Positions 1 to 7,975 of a stretch of DNA of 33,891 nucleotides are shown piece after piece. Source of the DNA: Bacteroidota bacterium (GTDB taxonomy: Bacteria > Bacteroidota > Bacteroidia > Sphingobacteriales > Sphingobacteriaceae); assembly GCA_029851965.1 (NCBI GenBank), contig JARKUW010000004.1:1-33891 (forward strand). The letters run 5' to 3'. The notes under the pieces were generated by a model that was not told the origin of the DNA, did not search any database, and saw only the letters and a list, made by a program, of their open reading frames with translations. Made by a program: the position numbers and the translations under genes. Each line of letters begins with the position of its first letter. Position 1 is the first letter of the stretch.

Positions 1-2577
1 GGTTCCTATCAGGTGTATGCCGCCTACCTCGGCTTAACTACTGCAACGAAAGTCGTTTCCATTACAGATACAGAATTTAAAGTGAATATTGGTGATCTGG
101 CCATGGAAGATGGCGGCCTGGATCTAAAAACAGTAGAAATCAAAGGGGAAGCGCCTCCGGTAATTGTGAAGAAGGATACACTGGAGTTCAACGCCGGATC
201 CTTCAAAGTACGTGAAAACGCCGTTGTTGAGGATGTACTTAAGAAATTGCCCGGTGTGGAAGTCGCTAAGGATGGATCGGTGAAGGCACAGGGCGAAACC
301 GTTACACGGGTAAAAGTGGATGGTAAGGAGTTTTTCGGCAACGATCCTCTGCTGGCAACCAAGAACCTGCCTGCAGATATGATCGACAAGATACAGGTGA
401 TTGATCAGATGTCTGATCAGGCACAATTTACAGGAATTGATGATGGCAACCGGGAAAAGGTAATCAACATCACGACGAAGAAAGATAAGAAGAACGGCTT
501 TTTCGGGAATTCAAGTGCCGGTTATGGCACGGATGACCGGTATGATGTAAATCTCAACGTCAATAAATTCAACGGGGAACAACAGATGTCTGTAGTTGCG
601 CAGTTTAACAACGTGAACCAGCAGAGTTTCGGTGGTGGTTCTTCTGGTGGTGGAGGCGGAAGAGGCGGGATGCAAATGGGCGGCGGCGGTGCCGGACAAC
701 AGGGTATCACTACAACAAACGCAGCCGGACTGAACTATGCAAACATCTTCAATAACGGAAAAACGGAGTTAAATGCAAGCTACTTTTTCAACAAAACTTC
801 CCTTTTTAATGAACAGAATAGCTTCACCCGGAATTTACTCGGAAATACCGTTACAACGTTCGAAGATGCCATGCGCAGTACCACGGATCGCAGCAATCAC
901 CGGTTTAATTTACTGTTTGACACCAAGATTGACTCCCTAACCTCGATACGCATTCAGCCAAACATCAGTTATACGGAAACAAGCATCAACCGTTCCCAGG
1001 ATTACACAAACAACTATGGCGACAATGTTGCTGTAGGAACGCAGACGTACCGGACAAACTCTACGACACCTACACTATCGGACAATTTGCTGATCAGGCG
1101 GAAATTCCTGAAGAAAGGCAGGTCCTTGTCCTTAAACGTCAATACGAGCGTTAACAACAGCAACGCGGATAACTTCAACAACATTATTGAAAATACAACT
1201 GCCTTAGGGGACAGCTCAGGCAGAACCACCGATCAGTTCAACGACCAGGATTCAAGATCCTTTGGCAATACAGCCAGAGTGGTCTATACCGAGCCGCTCT
1301 CGCAAACCTTTAGCCTGGAACTGAATTACGAGAACAGGTATAATTTCGACAAGTCCAACCGTTACACGTACAACTTCAATCCCATCACCTCGCAATATGA
1401 CTTGCTGGATCTTACGTATACCAATAACTATGAAAATACAACGCTGACGAATGCACTGGGCTTCAGCTTCAATAAAACAGGCAAGAAGTACACCTGGAAC
1501 GCCGGTCTGGCGGTGCAAAATACCGACCGGGAGAACAATAACGTGACTACGGGGAACATCATCAACCAGAACTTTTATAACCTGACGCCAAGTGCACAGC
1601 TTAGATATACCTTCAGCAACAGCAAGCGACTAAGGATTAACTACCGCGGCCGGACACAGCAGCCTTCCATCAGTCAGATTCAACCCATACGTGATAACTC
1701 CAACACGCAAAGCGTGCCCATCGGTAATCCGGGCTTGAAGCCCGCTTTTACGAATAACTTAAGCGTGTTCTACAACAACTTTGATTTCGCGAATTACCGT
1801 TCTTTATTCCTGTTTGCCAACTTCAGCCAAACGTTAAACGCCTTCGGAAACAACAGCTCTATTATTGAAAACGACCCGACAGATTCAACCAACAACGGGA
1901 AAATTGCTGTCATGCCGGTCAATGTGAGTGGGGTGTATCAGGGAAATATTTTTGGTAGTGTGGGGCTGCCCATCATCCCTGGGAACAAGTTAAACCTCAA
2001 CATCACGGCAGGTGGTAATTTCGCCAGAGGGGTAAACTACACGAACTCCATTAAAAACATAACCAACGACTGGAGCTTGACCCACGGGTATAAGCTGGTA
2101 TCAAGTCTTGAGAAGTTCGATTTCACTGCGGGTATCTCCGGATCAATGAACCGCTCTACTTACTCTGCACAAGCACAGAATAACACCACCTACTACACAC
2201 TAAATCCTACACTCGACATCAGCTACATGTTTCCTGGAAACATCCGCCTTGCTGCCGATGTAGACTATTATCAGAATACCGGAAGAGGGGATCAGTTCGA
2301 TACAAATTATACCCTGCTTAACGGATACATCAGTAAACAGTTCTTCAAAAACAGGGGCACCTTTAAATTCGCCGTGAATGATGCATTGAACCAGAACCAG
2401 GGTGTTATCCGAACCAGTAGCAACAATACCATCAGAGACTTGAATTTCAACGTCCTGAAAAGGTATTACATGGTATCCTTCACCTATTCCTTAAACAGAA
2501 TGGGTGGGAAAACCATCAACCCGGAAACGCGTGAGGGACGTGGAAGTGGTCAGGGCCGCATGAGAACGCGTATGTAA
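1..2577 (+). CDS. Outer-membrane beta-barrel protein, TonB-receptor-like (5' end missing)
   Basis: The reading frame is open from base 1, so the start lies outside the window; about 858 residues are visible. The first ~40 visible residues look like the end of a carboxypeptidase-regulatory-like (CarboxypepD_reg) domain. A plug-like segment follows, with LPGVEV, VDGKEFFG and the stretch around 'IDKIQVID'. The rest is a long series of alternating Asn/Tyr/Thr/Phe-rich beta strands typical of an outer-membrane barrel of the Bacteroidota OMP_b-brl type. A Gly-rich insert is encoded at about 631-700. The C-terminus is basic (ends RMRTRM). The family is related to TonB-dependent transporters, but many members have no known substrate, and nothing here indicates one. 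The next gene (feoA) is 132 bp away, so a shared function with iron uptake is possible but not shown. Confidence 0.85.
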   Translation, partial: GSYQVYAAYLGLTTATKVVSITDTEFKVNIGDLAMEDGGLDLKTVEIKGEAPPVIVKKDTLEFNAGSFKVRENAVVEDVLKKLPGVEVAKDGSVKAQGETVTRVKVDGKEFFGNDPLLATKNLPADMIDKIQVIDQMSDQAQFTGIDDGNREKVINITTKKDKKNGFFGNSSAGYGTDDRYDVNLNVNKFNGEQQMSVVAQFNNVNQQSFGGGSSGGGGGRGGMQMGGGGAGQQGITTTNAAGLNYANIFNNGKTELNASYFFNKTSLFNEQNSFTRNLLGNTVTTFEDAMRSTTDRSNHRFNLLFDTKIDSLTSIRIQPNISYTETSINRSQDYTNNYGDNVAVGTQTYRTNSTTPTLSDNLLIRRKFLKKGRSLSLNVNTSVNNSNADNFNNIIENTTALGDSSGRTTDQFNDQDSRSFGNTARVVYTEPLSQTFSLELNYENRYNFDKSNRYTYNFNPITSQYDLLDLTYTNNYENTTLTNALGFSFNKTGKKYTWNAGLAVQNTDRENNNVTTGNIINQNFYNLTPSAQLRYTFSNSKRLRINYRGRTQQPSISQIQPIRDNSNTQSVPIGNPGLKPAFTNNLSVFYNNFDFANYRSLFLFANFSQTLNAFGNNSSIIENDPTDSTNNGKIAVMPVNVSGVYQGNIFGSVGLPIIPGNKLNLNITAGGNFARGVNYTNSIKNITNDWSLTHGYKLVSSLEKFDFTAGISGSMNRSTYSAQAQNNTTYYTLNPTLDISYMFPGNIRLAADVDYYQNTGRGDQFDTNYTLLNGYISKQFFKNRGTFKFAVNDALNQNQGVIRTSSNNTIRDLNFNVLKRYYMVSFTYSLNRMGGKTINPETREGRGSGQGRMRTRM

Positions 2578-2655
2578 TTTGACCGGCACCAAAGCGCCTG
2601 GAAGCCTGCTTTATTACTTATTTGTAATAATAAGCGGGAGGACCTTGTTAAGGTT

Positions 2656-2686
2656 GCCTTTATTTGGATTTATTATAGATAAAGGC
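2656..2686. promoter_or_regulatory. Inverted repeat upstream of feoA
   Basis: GCCTTTAT (2656-2663) and ATAAAGGC (2679-2686) are perfect inverted repeats with a 15-nt spacer, ending 24 nt before the feoA ATG. It could be an operator for an iron-responsive repressor or a small hairpin in the 5' UTR. The sequence does not match a Fur or DtxR box that I recognise. The rest of the 2578-2709 gap holds another weak hairpin (about 2608-2637) without a T-run. Confidence 0.3.
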
Positions 2687-2709
2687 TAAATTGCCGCCTA
2701 ATTCGTTGT

Positions 2710-2925
2710 ATGAAACTATCACAATTAAACCCCGGAGAACAAGGTACGATCGTTGCGTTTACTGACCTGGAAATGTCTGTAAAGCTAATGGAGATGGGAT
2801 GTCTGCCTGGCGAAATTGTAGAAGTTGAGCGTTTCGCCCCTCTGGGTGATCCAATTGCCATTCGTGTGGCTGGCTATCAACTGTGTTTACGTAAAACTGA
2901 AGCATCTGTTATCATAATTCAATAA
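2710..2925 (+). CDS. feoA: FeoA domain protein, ferrous iron transport
   Basis: This 71-residue protein has the SH3-like FeoA fold pattern: 'LNPGEQGTI', then 'KLMEMGCLPGE' and a final 'GYQLCLRKTEAS' strand. FeoA is a small cytoplasmic partner thought to modulate the FeoB permease. Its stop is 3 nt before the feoB start, so the two are almost certainly co-transcribed and probably translationally coupled. In many Bacteroidota FeoA is fused to FeoB; here it is a separate gene. The start is the ATG that opens the conserved domain (MKLSQLNPGEQG). Confidence 0.93.
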   Translation: MKLSQLNPGEQGTIVAFTDLEMSVKLMEMGCLPGEIVEVERFAPLGDPIAIRVAGYQLCLRKTEASVIIIQ

Positions 2926-2928
2926 AGT

Positions 2929-5040
2929 TTGGCATCCAATATAAAAATTGCCTTAGTTGGTAACCCCAATACGGGCAAATCAACATTGTTTAATATACTT
3001 ACCGGATTAAACCAGAAGATCGGAAACTTTCCTGGCATTACGGTAGATAAAAAGGTGGGTTTCTGTAAACTGGGTGCTGACAAGCAAGCTGAAATAATCG
3101 ATCTTCCCGGAACCTATAGCCTGTATCCCAAAAGCCGGGATGAGCGCATCGCGTTCCAGGTTTTGGCGGATTCCACAAACGCTAGTTATCCGGATATTGT
3201 CGTCGTTGTTGCCGATGCAACCAATTTGCGGCGTAATTTATTGCTCTTTACCCAGGTCGCAGACCTGAATGTTCCCGTTATCCTGGCGCTGAACATGACC
3301 GACATGGCCCGGAAGGAAGGCATCGACATTGATGTGGATAAGCTTGCTGAACGCCTCGGCGTGCAAGTCGTGGCCATCTCAGCAAGGAGCAATGTTGGTA
3401 TTCAGGAACTCAAACAAGCCATTTTAAATACCAATATACCAACGCAGTTAAAAGGTACGGACATTCATGCGCTGGCACCAGAAGCCATTCAGCACACCAG
3501 GGAACTGCTGGGAACTGATAATGAATATCTCTGCATGCAGGTCCTGCATCAGCACGAGCACCTCAGTGTCTATACGGAAATAGAACACGAGGCTCTTGAG
3601 GAAATAAAGTCCTCCAATAATTTCGAATCGAACAAATTGCAGGCTGCGGAAACGATTGCCCGTTACCGGTACCTCAGCACCGTTTTAAGCGGGGTAGTGG
3701 TGGATACCGGAGCTACCCGCAAGTTCGCCTTCAGTGATAAACTGGATGCGGTGCTGACCAACAAGTTCTGGGGCTTCATCATCTTTATCCTGATCCTGTT
3801 CTTTATTTTCAATTCCATATTTTCCTGGTCTGAATACCCGATGGAACTCATTGAAAATGGATTCCTTTGGTTGTCCGACTATGGTCATGCGCACTTTCCT
3901 CCCGGCATACTAACCAACTTGTTTTTTGATGGTATCCTTGCCGGATTGGGTGGAATTTTGATCTTTATACCCCAGATCGCCATCTTGTTTGCTTTCATCT
4001 CTGTGCTGGAAGATACCGGATATATGTCCAGGGTGACCTTCATGATGGATAAGATCATGCGCAAATTCGGGTTAAGCGGGAAATCCGTCGTACCGATGAT
4101 CGGCAGTCTGGCTTGTGCAGTGCCCTCTATTATGAGTGCAAGGAACATTGAGAACTGGAAAGACCGGATCATCACGATCATGGTTTCTCCACTGGTAAGC
4201 TGTTCTGCACGCCTCCCCGTATATACATTACTGATATCGCTGATTATTCCCGATAAAGCGCTATTTGGCTTCATAAACCTGCAAGGTTTGACTTTGATGG
4301 CCATGTATGTAATCAGTATTCTGGCCGCAGTGCTTGTGGCAATGGTGATGAAATTCCTGATCAAAGCAAAGGAGAAATCCTACTTCATCATGGAACTACC
4401 CGTCTACCGGATGCCAAGGTGGAAAAACGTTGCTTATACGATGTACGAAAAATCGAAAACCTTCGTGCTGGAAGCAGGTAAAGTGATCATCGCCATTTCT
4501 ATCATTCTATGGGTGCTTGCCACATACGGCCCACCCGCGCGCTTTGCAGAGATCGATCGCAAGTACGATCAGCTGGAGCAGTCTAAGGATGAGAATACCA
4601 TAAACACCATAGAAAGAGACCGCTCCGCGGAAAAGCTCGAGAACTCTTATGCCGGTATTCTTGGTCATACCATTGAGCCGGTCATTAAGCCTCTCGGATT
4701 CGACTGGAAGATCGGTATTGCGCTGGTAACTTCATTTGCAGCGCGTGAAGCGTTTGTCGGTACAATGGCCACCATTTACAGCGTTGAAAGTGCAGAACAG
4801 GGGAGCACCATCCGCAATAAAATGCTTGCGGCAAAAAATCCGGACACCGGTTTGCCGGTATTTACGTTCGCAACGGGCTTTTCCTTGATGCTGTTCTATG
4901 CTTTCGCCATGCAATGTATGAGTACGGTTGCGGTGGTCTACCGCGAGACAAAATCCTGGAGATGGCCATCTATTCAACTGGTCTATATGACCTGCCTGGC
5001 CTACGTCGCGAGTTTAATTGCATTTCAGCTGTTAAAGTAA
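2929..5040 (+). CDS. feoB: Ferrous iron transport protein B (GTPase-coupled permease)
   Basis: The 703-residue length is normal for FeoB. The N-terminal G domain shows G1 GNPNTGKS (residues 11-18), G3 DLPGTYS (58-64) and G4 NMTD (122-125), followed by a helical spacer. The C-terminal half is a multi-spanning membrane domain with two Gate motifs; the first contains 'SLACAVPSIMSARNIENW' and 'SPLVSCSARLPVY'. It imports Fe(II) across the inner membrane, driven or gated by GTP hydrolysis. The start is a TTG three bases after the feoA stop; it places the G1 motif at the usual distance from the N-terminus, and no closer ATG would keep the first beta strand. It is followed after 17 nt by the SprT-like gene. 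Confidence 0.96.
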   Translation: MASNIKIALVGNPNTGKSTLFNILTGLNQKIGNFPGITVDKKVGFCKLGADKQAEIIDLPGTYSLYPKSRDERIAFQVLADSTNASYPDIVVVVADATNLRRNLLLFTQVADLNVPVILALNMTDMARKEGIDIDVDKLAERLGVQVVAISARSNVGIQELKQAILNTNIPTQLKGTDIHALAPEAIQHTRELLGTDNEYLCMQVLHQHEHLSVYTEIEHEALEEIKSSNNFESNKLQAAETIARYRYLSTVLSGVVVDTGATRKFAFSDKLDAVLTNKFWGFIIFILILFFIFNSIFSWSEYPMELIENGFLWLSDYGHAHFPPGILTNLFFDGILAGLGGILIFIPQIAILFAFISVLEDTGYMSRVTFMMDKIMRKFGLSGKSVVPMIGSLACAVPSIMSARNIENWKDRIITIMVSPLVSCSARLPVYTLLISLIIPDKALFGFINLQGLTLMAMYVISILAAVLVAMVMKFLIKAKEKSYFIMELPVYRMPRWKNVAYTMYEKSKTFVLEAGKVIIAISIILWVLATYGPPARFAEIDRKYDQLEQSKDENTINTIERDRSAEKLENSYAGILGHTIEPVIKPLGFDWKIGIALVTSFAAREAFVGTMATIYSVESAEQGSTIRNKMLAAKNPDTGLPVFTFATGFSLMLFYAFAMQCMSTVAVVYRETKSWRWPSIQLVYMTCLAYVASLIAFQLLK

Positions 5041-5057
5041 TTTTAATACATTAGGGT

Positions 5058-5675
5058 TTGGAAAACGTAGACCTTTTAGCGCAGTACATGCCTCCGGAAG
5101 CCGCTCCGATCATCGCGAAGTGGATCGATTACTTTCAATGTGAATTCAAGATCTCGAAAAACCGGGCAACCAAGCTTGGCGATTACCGGCATCCCTTTAA
5201 AACCGCCGGACACCGGATTTCCGTGAATCACAACCTTAATCCATATGCTTTTCTGGTTACAACGGTGCATGAGTTTGCACACCTGCTTACCTGGAATGAA
5301 TACAAAAACAAGGTCAAGCCGCATGGACAGGAGTGGAAGCATAATTTCAAAAGAATGATGAGCCCCTTTCTGGAACAAAATCTGTTTCCTGCGGACATTC
5401 GGCAGGCCATCACGACCTACTTAACTAACCCTGCAGCATCAAGCTGCACAGATCTCGGTCTTTCGCGTACGTTACGGTCCTATGATGTGGCGCAACAGAA
5501 TTACGTGCGCCTGGAGGAAATTAATCAGGGCGTTCTTTTCGCCATCAAGGATGGCAGGCGCTTTAAAAAAGGGGAGCAACTAAGAAAGCGGTACCGCTGC
5601 ACCAGCATAGATAACGGTCATATTTATCTCTTCAACCCGCTTGCCGAAGTAGAAGTACTTTCTTCCGGAACATAG
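5058..5675 (+). CDS. SprT-like zinc metalloprotease-fold protein
   Basis: The 205-residue protein carries the zincin motif HEFAH (residues 71-75) and a further His in 'PHGQEWKHNF' about 15 residues later, the SprT-like arrangement. Proteins of this domain family include eukaryotic Spartan; the bacterial role is unknown. The start is a TTG; the N-terminal 'LLAQYMPPEAAP' fits the usual beginning of Bacteroidota members, whereas the first ATG (5088) would remove part of it. It lies 17 nt after feoB and is probably in the same transcript, though a link to iron uptake is not obvious. Its last 52 bp overlap the 3' end of the convergent lipoprotein gene. Confidence 0.8.
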   Translation: MENVDLLAQYMPPEAAPIIAKWIDYFQCEFKISKNRATKLGDYRHPFKTAGHRISVNHNLNPYAFLVTTVHEFAHLLTWNEYKNKVKPHGQEWKHNFKRMMSPFLEQNLFPADIRQAITTYLTNPAASSCTDLGLSRTLRSYDVAQQNYVRLEEINQGVLFAIKDGRRFKKGEQLRKRYRCTSIDNGHIYLFNPLAEVEVLSSGT

Positions 5676-6439
5676 ATGGCGGTGCCGTTGCTGATCGTCC
5701 AGTTCAGGTTCAGCCGTTCATTTCTAAAATTTTCCGGATGGTTGACCAGGCTGTCGACGTACCGGTCTTTACCTGCCAGACGAACACTTGCCCTGTATCC
5801 ATTTTGTGCCTTGCTTTTCAGCATCACAAAGGCGGCATCAGGATAGGTCGTCACGTTATCAAACACCATATCAAACTTGTCTTTCTGTTGTAGTGCATCC
5901 TGCAGCGTGCGAATATGGTCACGAAAGTCTTCGGTCGTATTCCCTTCTTCATTCTTTACCGGTAGAAACGGCAGGGATTGAATCGCCGCGTCAGATTCTG
6001 CTGTCCGGCCTGCACGTTTGAAGACGACAAAATTTCGAAGGTAGGTCTTGGTGTCCCGCACAACTTTCCCTTTTTCTGTATTTCGAATGTTATGCTCGGA
6101 GACCAGGAGCAGGCTATCCTTCTTAAAATAATATTTGCGTACCGCATTTGTCAGGTCATTCTTTGTATGTTCCAGAAGGAGGCGGTCTCCCTCTGCATTG
6201 GCGTACTGCTCCACGTACATCGAACCCTCGCCCATGGTATACACCAGGCTGTACGTTTTATTCAACTGCCCTGTAGTCTCATCCAGATGGGTAGCGAACT
6301 CACGGATGGATTCCTCGTTCATCCCCGTCGTCGCCGCCTGGTTGATCATCTCTGATTGTGGATGGTCTGATTTAAAGTACTTACATCCGGCAGTACTAAA
6401 CAGGATAACCAGGCACATCAGATTTAAAGTCGTTTTCAT
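5624..6439 (-). CDS. Lipoprotein of unknown function
   Basis: I do not recognise this 271-residue protein. It begins with a lipoprotein signal peptide: a Lys start, a hydrophobic run LMCLVILF and the lipobox STAGC, with Cys at residue 19. The mature part is hydrophilic, mixed alpha/beta by eye, and has no cysteine cluster or catalytic motif that I can name. It starts 36 nt after the lutB stop on the same strand, so it may be the last gene of a lutB transcript, although no functional link is visible. Its 3' end overlaps the convergent SprT-like gene by 52 bp. Confidence 0.75.
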   Translation of the reverse strand: MKTTLNLMCLVILFSTAGCKYFKSDHPQSEMINQAATTGMNEESIREFATHLDETTGQLNKTYSLVYTMGEGSMYVEQYANAEGDRLLLEHTKNDLTNAVRKYYFKKDSLLLVSEHNIRNTEKGKVVRDTKTYLRNFVVFKRAGRTAESDAAIQSLPFLPVKNEEGNTTEDFRDHIRTLQDALQQKDKFDMVFDNVTTYPDAAFVMLKSKAQNGYRASVRLAGKDRYVDSLVNHPENFRNERLNLNWTISNGTAIYVPEESTSTSASGLKR

Positions 6440-6475
6440 ATTGCAGTATTCTAAATGGTCATTACAGCAGGAGAT

Positions 6476-7861
6476 CTAAACGCTGTTCTTATTCTTTTCC
6501 TCCCACTGTTTCGCAAAGGACTTATCTGCAACCACAGGGCTGGAGCGATGTTTGCCCCATATTTTTCTAAATATATTCTTCAGGAAGAAGTTCTTTATTT
6601 TTCCGCCGACCATATCCATCCGGCTTCTTTTCTGCATACCGGTTTTCCAGATCTTCCAGCCGATATCTTCCGCTTTTGTGTTGTCGTGCTGCGCTGTCGC
6701 ATCACGGCGGTTTAGCAGCAGCATTTTCTGGATGTCTATTTTTACGGGGCACACTTCTGTACACTTTCCGCAGAGGGTAGAAGCATAGCTCAGGTGTTTG
6801 AATTCCTTCATGCCCTGCATGTGCGGCGTAATCAATGACCCGATCGGACCGCTGTAGGTGGTGTTGGAGGTGTGTCCCCCACCATTCTTCTCCACCGGGC
6901 AGGCATTTAAGCAAGCACCACACCGGATGCAGTATAAGCCCTGCCGCTGCTCTTTCTGCGCAAGCAGATTTGTCCGCCCATTATCCAGCAGGATAACGTA
7001 CATATCTTCCGGGCCATCGGTTTCATCTGCCTGCCGCGGGCCACTTAGAATGGTGTTGTAAACGGTCAGGTTCTGGCCGGTACCATGACTCGCCAATAGG
7101 GGCCAGAACAGGTCCAGGTCTGCCATAGAGGGAATGATCTTCTCAATGCCCACAATAGCAATGTGGACTTTCGGAAATGTGGTACACAGGCGTGCATTTC
7201 CTTCATTCTCTGTAAGCGCAATGCTTCCCGTGTCCGCGATCAGAAAGTTTCCGCCAGATATCCCAATATCTGCCTTTAGGTACTTTTCCCTCAGGAGCTC
7301 CCGTGCTTTCTGCGTGAGCTGCTCCGGCGTGGCATCTTTAGGCGTTCCAAAGCGGTCATGGAACAATTCCGCGATCTCTTCCTTGCTCAGGTGCATCGCC
7401 GGGGTAACAATATGGTATGGGGGCTGGCCGAGTAACTGTACGATGTATTCGCCAAGATCACTTTCCAGGGATTCAATGTTATTCTTTTCCAGGAAATCGT
7501 TCAGATGGATTTCCTCGGTAGTCATGGATTTCGATTTGATGACGGTTTTGCCGTTGTGTTTCTGGATGATGCTTAGGATTTCTTTCTGCGCCTCCTCCAT
7601 GTCATTCGCCCAGATAACCTTTCCACCACGCTTCTGAAAGTTCGACTCAAATTCCGGAAGGAATTTATCCAGGTTTTCCATCACCCGCCACTTAATCACA
7701 TGCGCTTTCTTTTTGGAATGCTCCAAATTCTCGAATTTAAACAATGCACGGTCAACGGCAGTATCATATTTTCCGATATTATAGTTAATGGTCTTCCTAT
7801 GGCCTAAGTCAAACACTTTCTCTTCAGCCTTTTCCACAAACTCTTCAGCAGTATTCATCAT
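6476..7861 (-). CDS. lutB: LutB/LldF-type iron-sulfur protein (LUD domain, lactate oxidation)
   Basis: About 461 residues. An N-terminal LUD domain (roughly residues 60-300, with 'GISGGNFLIADTGSIALTEN') is followed by two 4Fe-4S binding clusters: CIRCGACLNACPV near residue 310 and CGKCTEVCPV near residue 365. This is the architecture of LutB of the LutABC L-lactate oxidation complex, an inner-membrane-associated cytoplasmic enzyme. The neighbours that would be LutA and LutC are absent here. I chose the ATG at 7861 (or the next codon, also ATG, at 7858) over an upstream TTG at 7867 because that TTG lies inside the -7 promoter element. A lipoprotein gene follows 36 nt downstream. Confidence 0.9.
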   Translation of the reverse strand: MMNTAEEFVEKAEEKVFDLGHRKTINYNIGKYDTAVDRALFKFENLEHSKKKAHVIKWRVMENLDKFLPEFESNFQKRGGKVIWANDMEEAQKEILSIIQKHNGKTVIKSKSMTTEEIHLNDFLEKNNIESLESDLGEYIVQLLGQPPYHIVTPAMHLSKEEIAELFHDRFGTPKDATPEQLTQKARELLREKYLKADIGISGGNFLIADTGSIALTENEGNARLCTTFPKVHIAIVGIEKIIPSMADLDLFWPLLASHGTGQNLTVYNTILSGPRQADETDGPEDMYVILLDNGRTNLLAQKEQRQGLYCIRCGACLNACPVEKNGGGHTSNTTYSGPIGSLITPHMQGMKEFKHLSYASTLCGKCTEVCPVKIDIQKMLLLNRRDATAQHDNTKAEDIGWKIWKTGMQKRSRMDMVGGKIKNFFLKNIFRKIWGKHRSSPVVADKSFAKQWEEKNKNSV

Positions 7862-7864
7862 GTT

Positions 7865-7897
7865 CAAATATAAATATTTAGGGATAGCGCTTTACAA
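7865..7897 (-). promoter_or_regulatory. Bacteroidota-type promoter of lutB
   Basis: Read on the minus strand, TATATTTG (7865-7872) matches the TAnnTTTG -7 consensus. A TTG lies 22 nt upstream of it (7895-7897 on the plus strand), as a partial -33. The -7 element is only 3 nt from the ATG, so transcription would begin at or next to the start codon. Confidence 0.5.
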
Positions 7898-7920
7898 TTA
7901 AATCAATATGATTCAATGTA

Positions 7921-7951
7921 AACAAAAAAACCTGCCGGTTGGGGCAGGTTT
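7921..7951 (-). terminator. Intrinsic terminator of the M28 peptidase gene
   Basis: A perfect 9-bp stem AAACCTGCC / GGCAGGTTT (7928-7936 and 7943-7951, plus-strand arms) with a 6-nt loop is followed, on the minus strand, by a run of seven T. It lies 25 nt beyond the M28 gene stop and upstream of the lutB promoter, so it separates the two transcription units. Confidence 0.85.
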
Positions 7952-7975
7952 ATGTTAAACGTATACTTTAAGCAA

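Noticed and set aside
631..700. Gly-rich stretch in the outer-membrane protein as a frameshift or assembly error
   Set aside because: The frame stays open on both sides, and Gly-rich extracellular inserts are common in this family.
3885..4364. Minus-strand open frame (159 codons) opposite feoB
   Set aside because: It is antisense to the Gate domain region; the hydrophobic composition is a by-product of the opposite membrane segments.
5788..6479. Plus-strand frames opposite the lipoprotein gene
   Set aside because: They overlap each other and lack domains, whereas the minus-strand frame has a clear lipoprotein signal.
7134..7637. Plus-strand open frame (167 codons) opposite lutB
   Set aside because: It is an antisense shadow of a conserved gene with a Ser/Phe-rich, domain-free translation.
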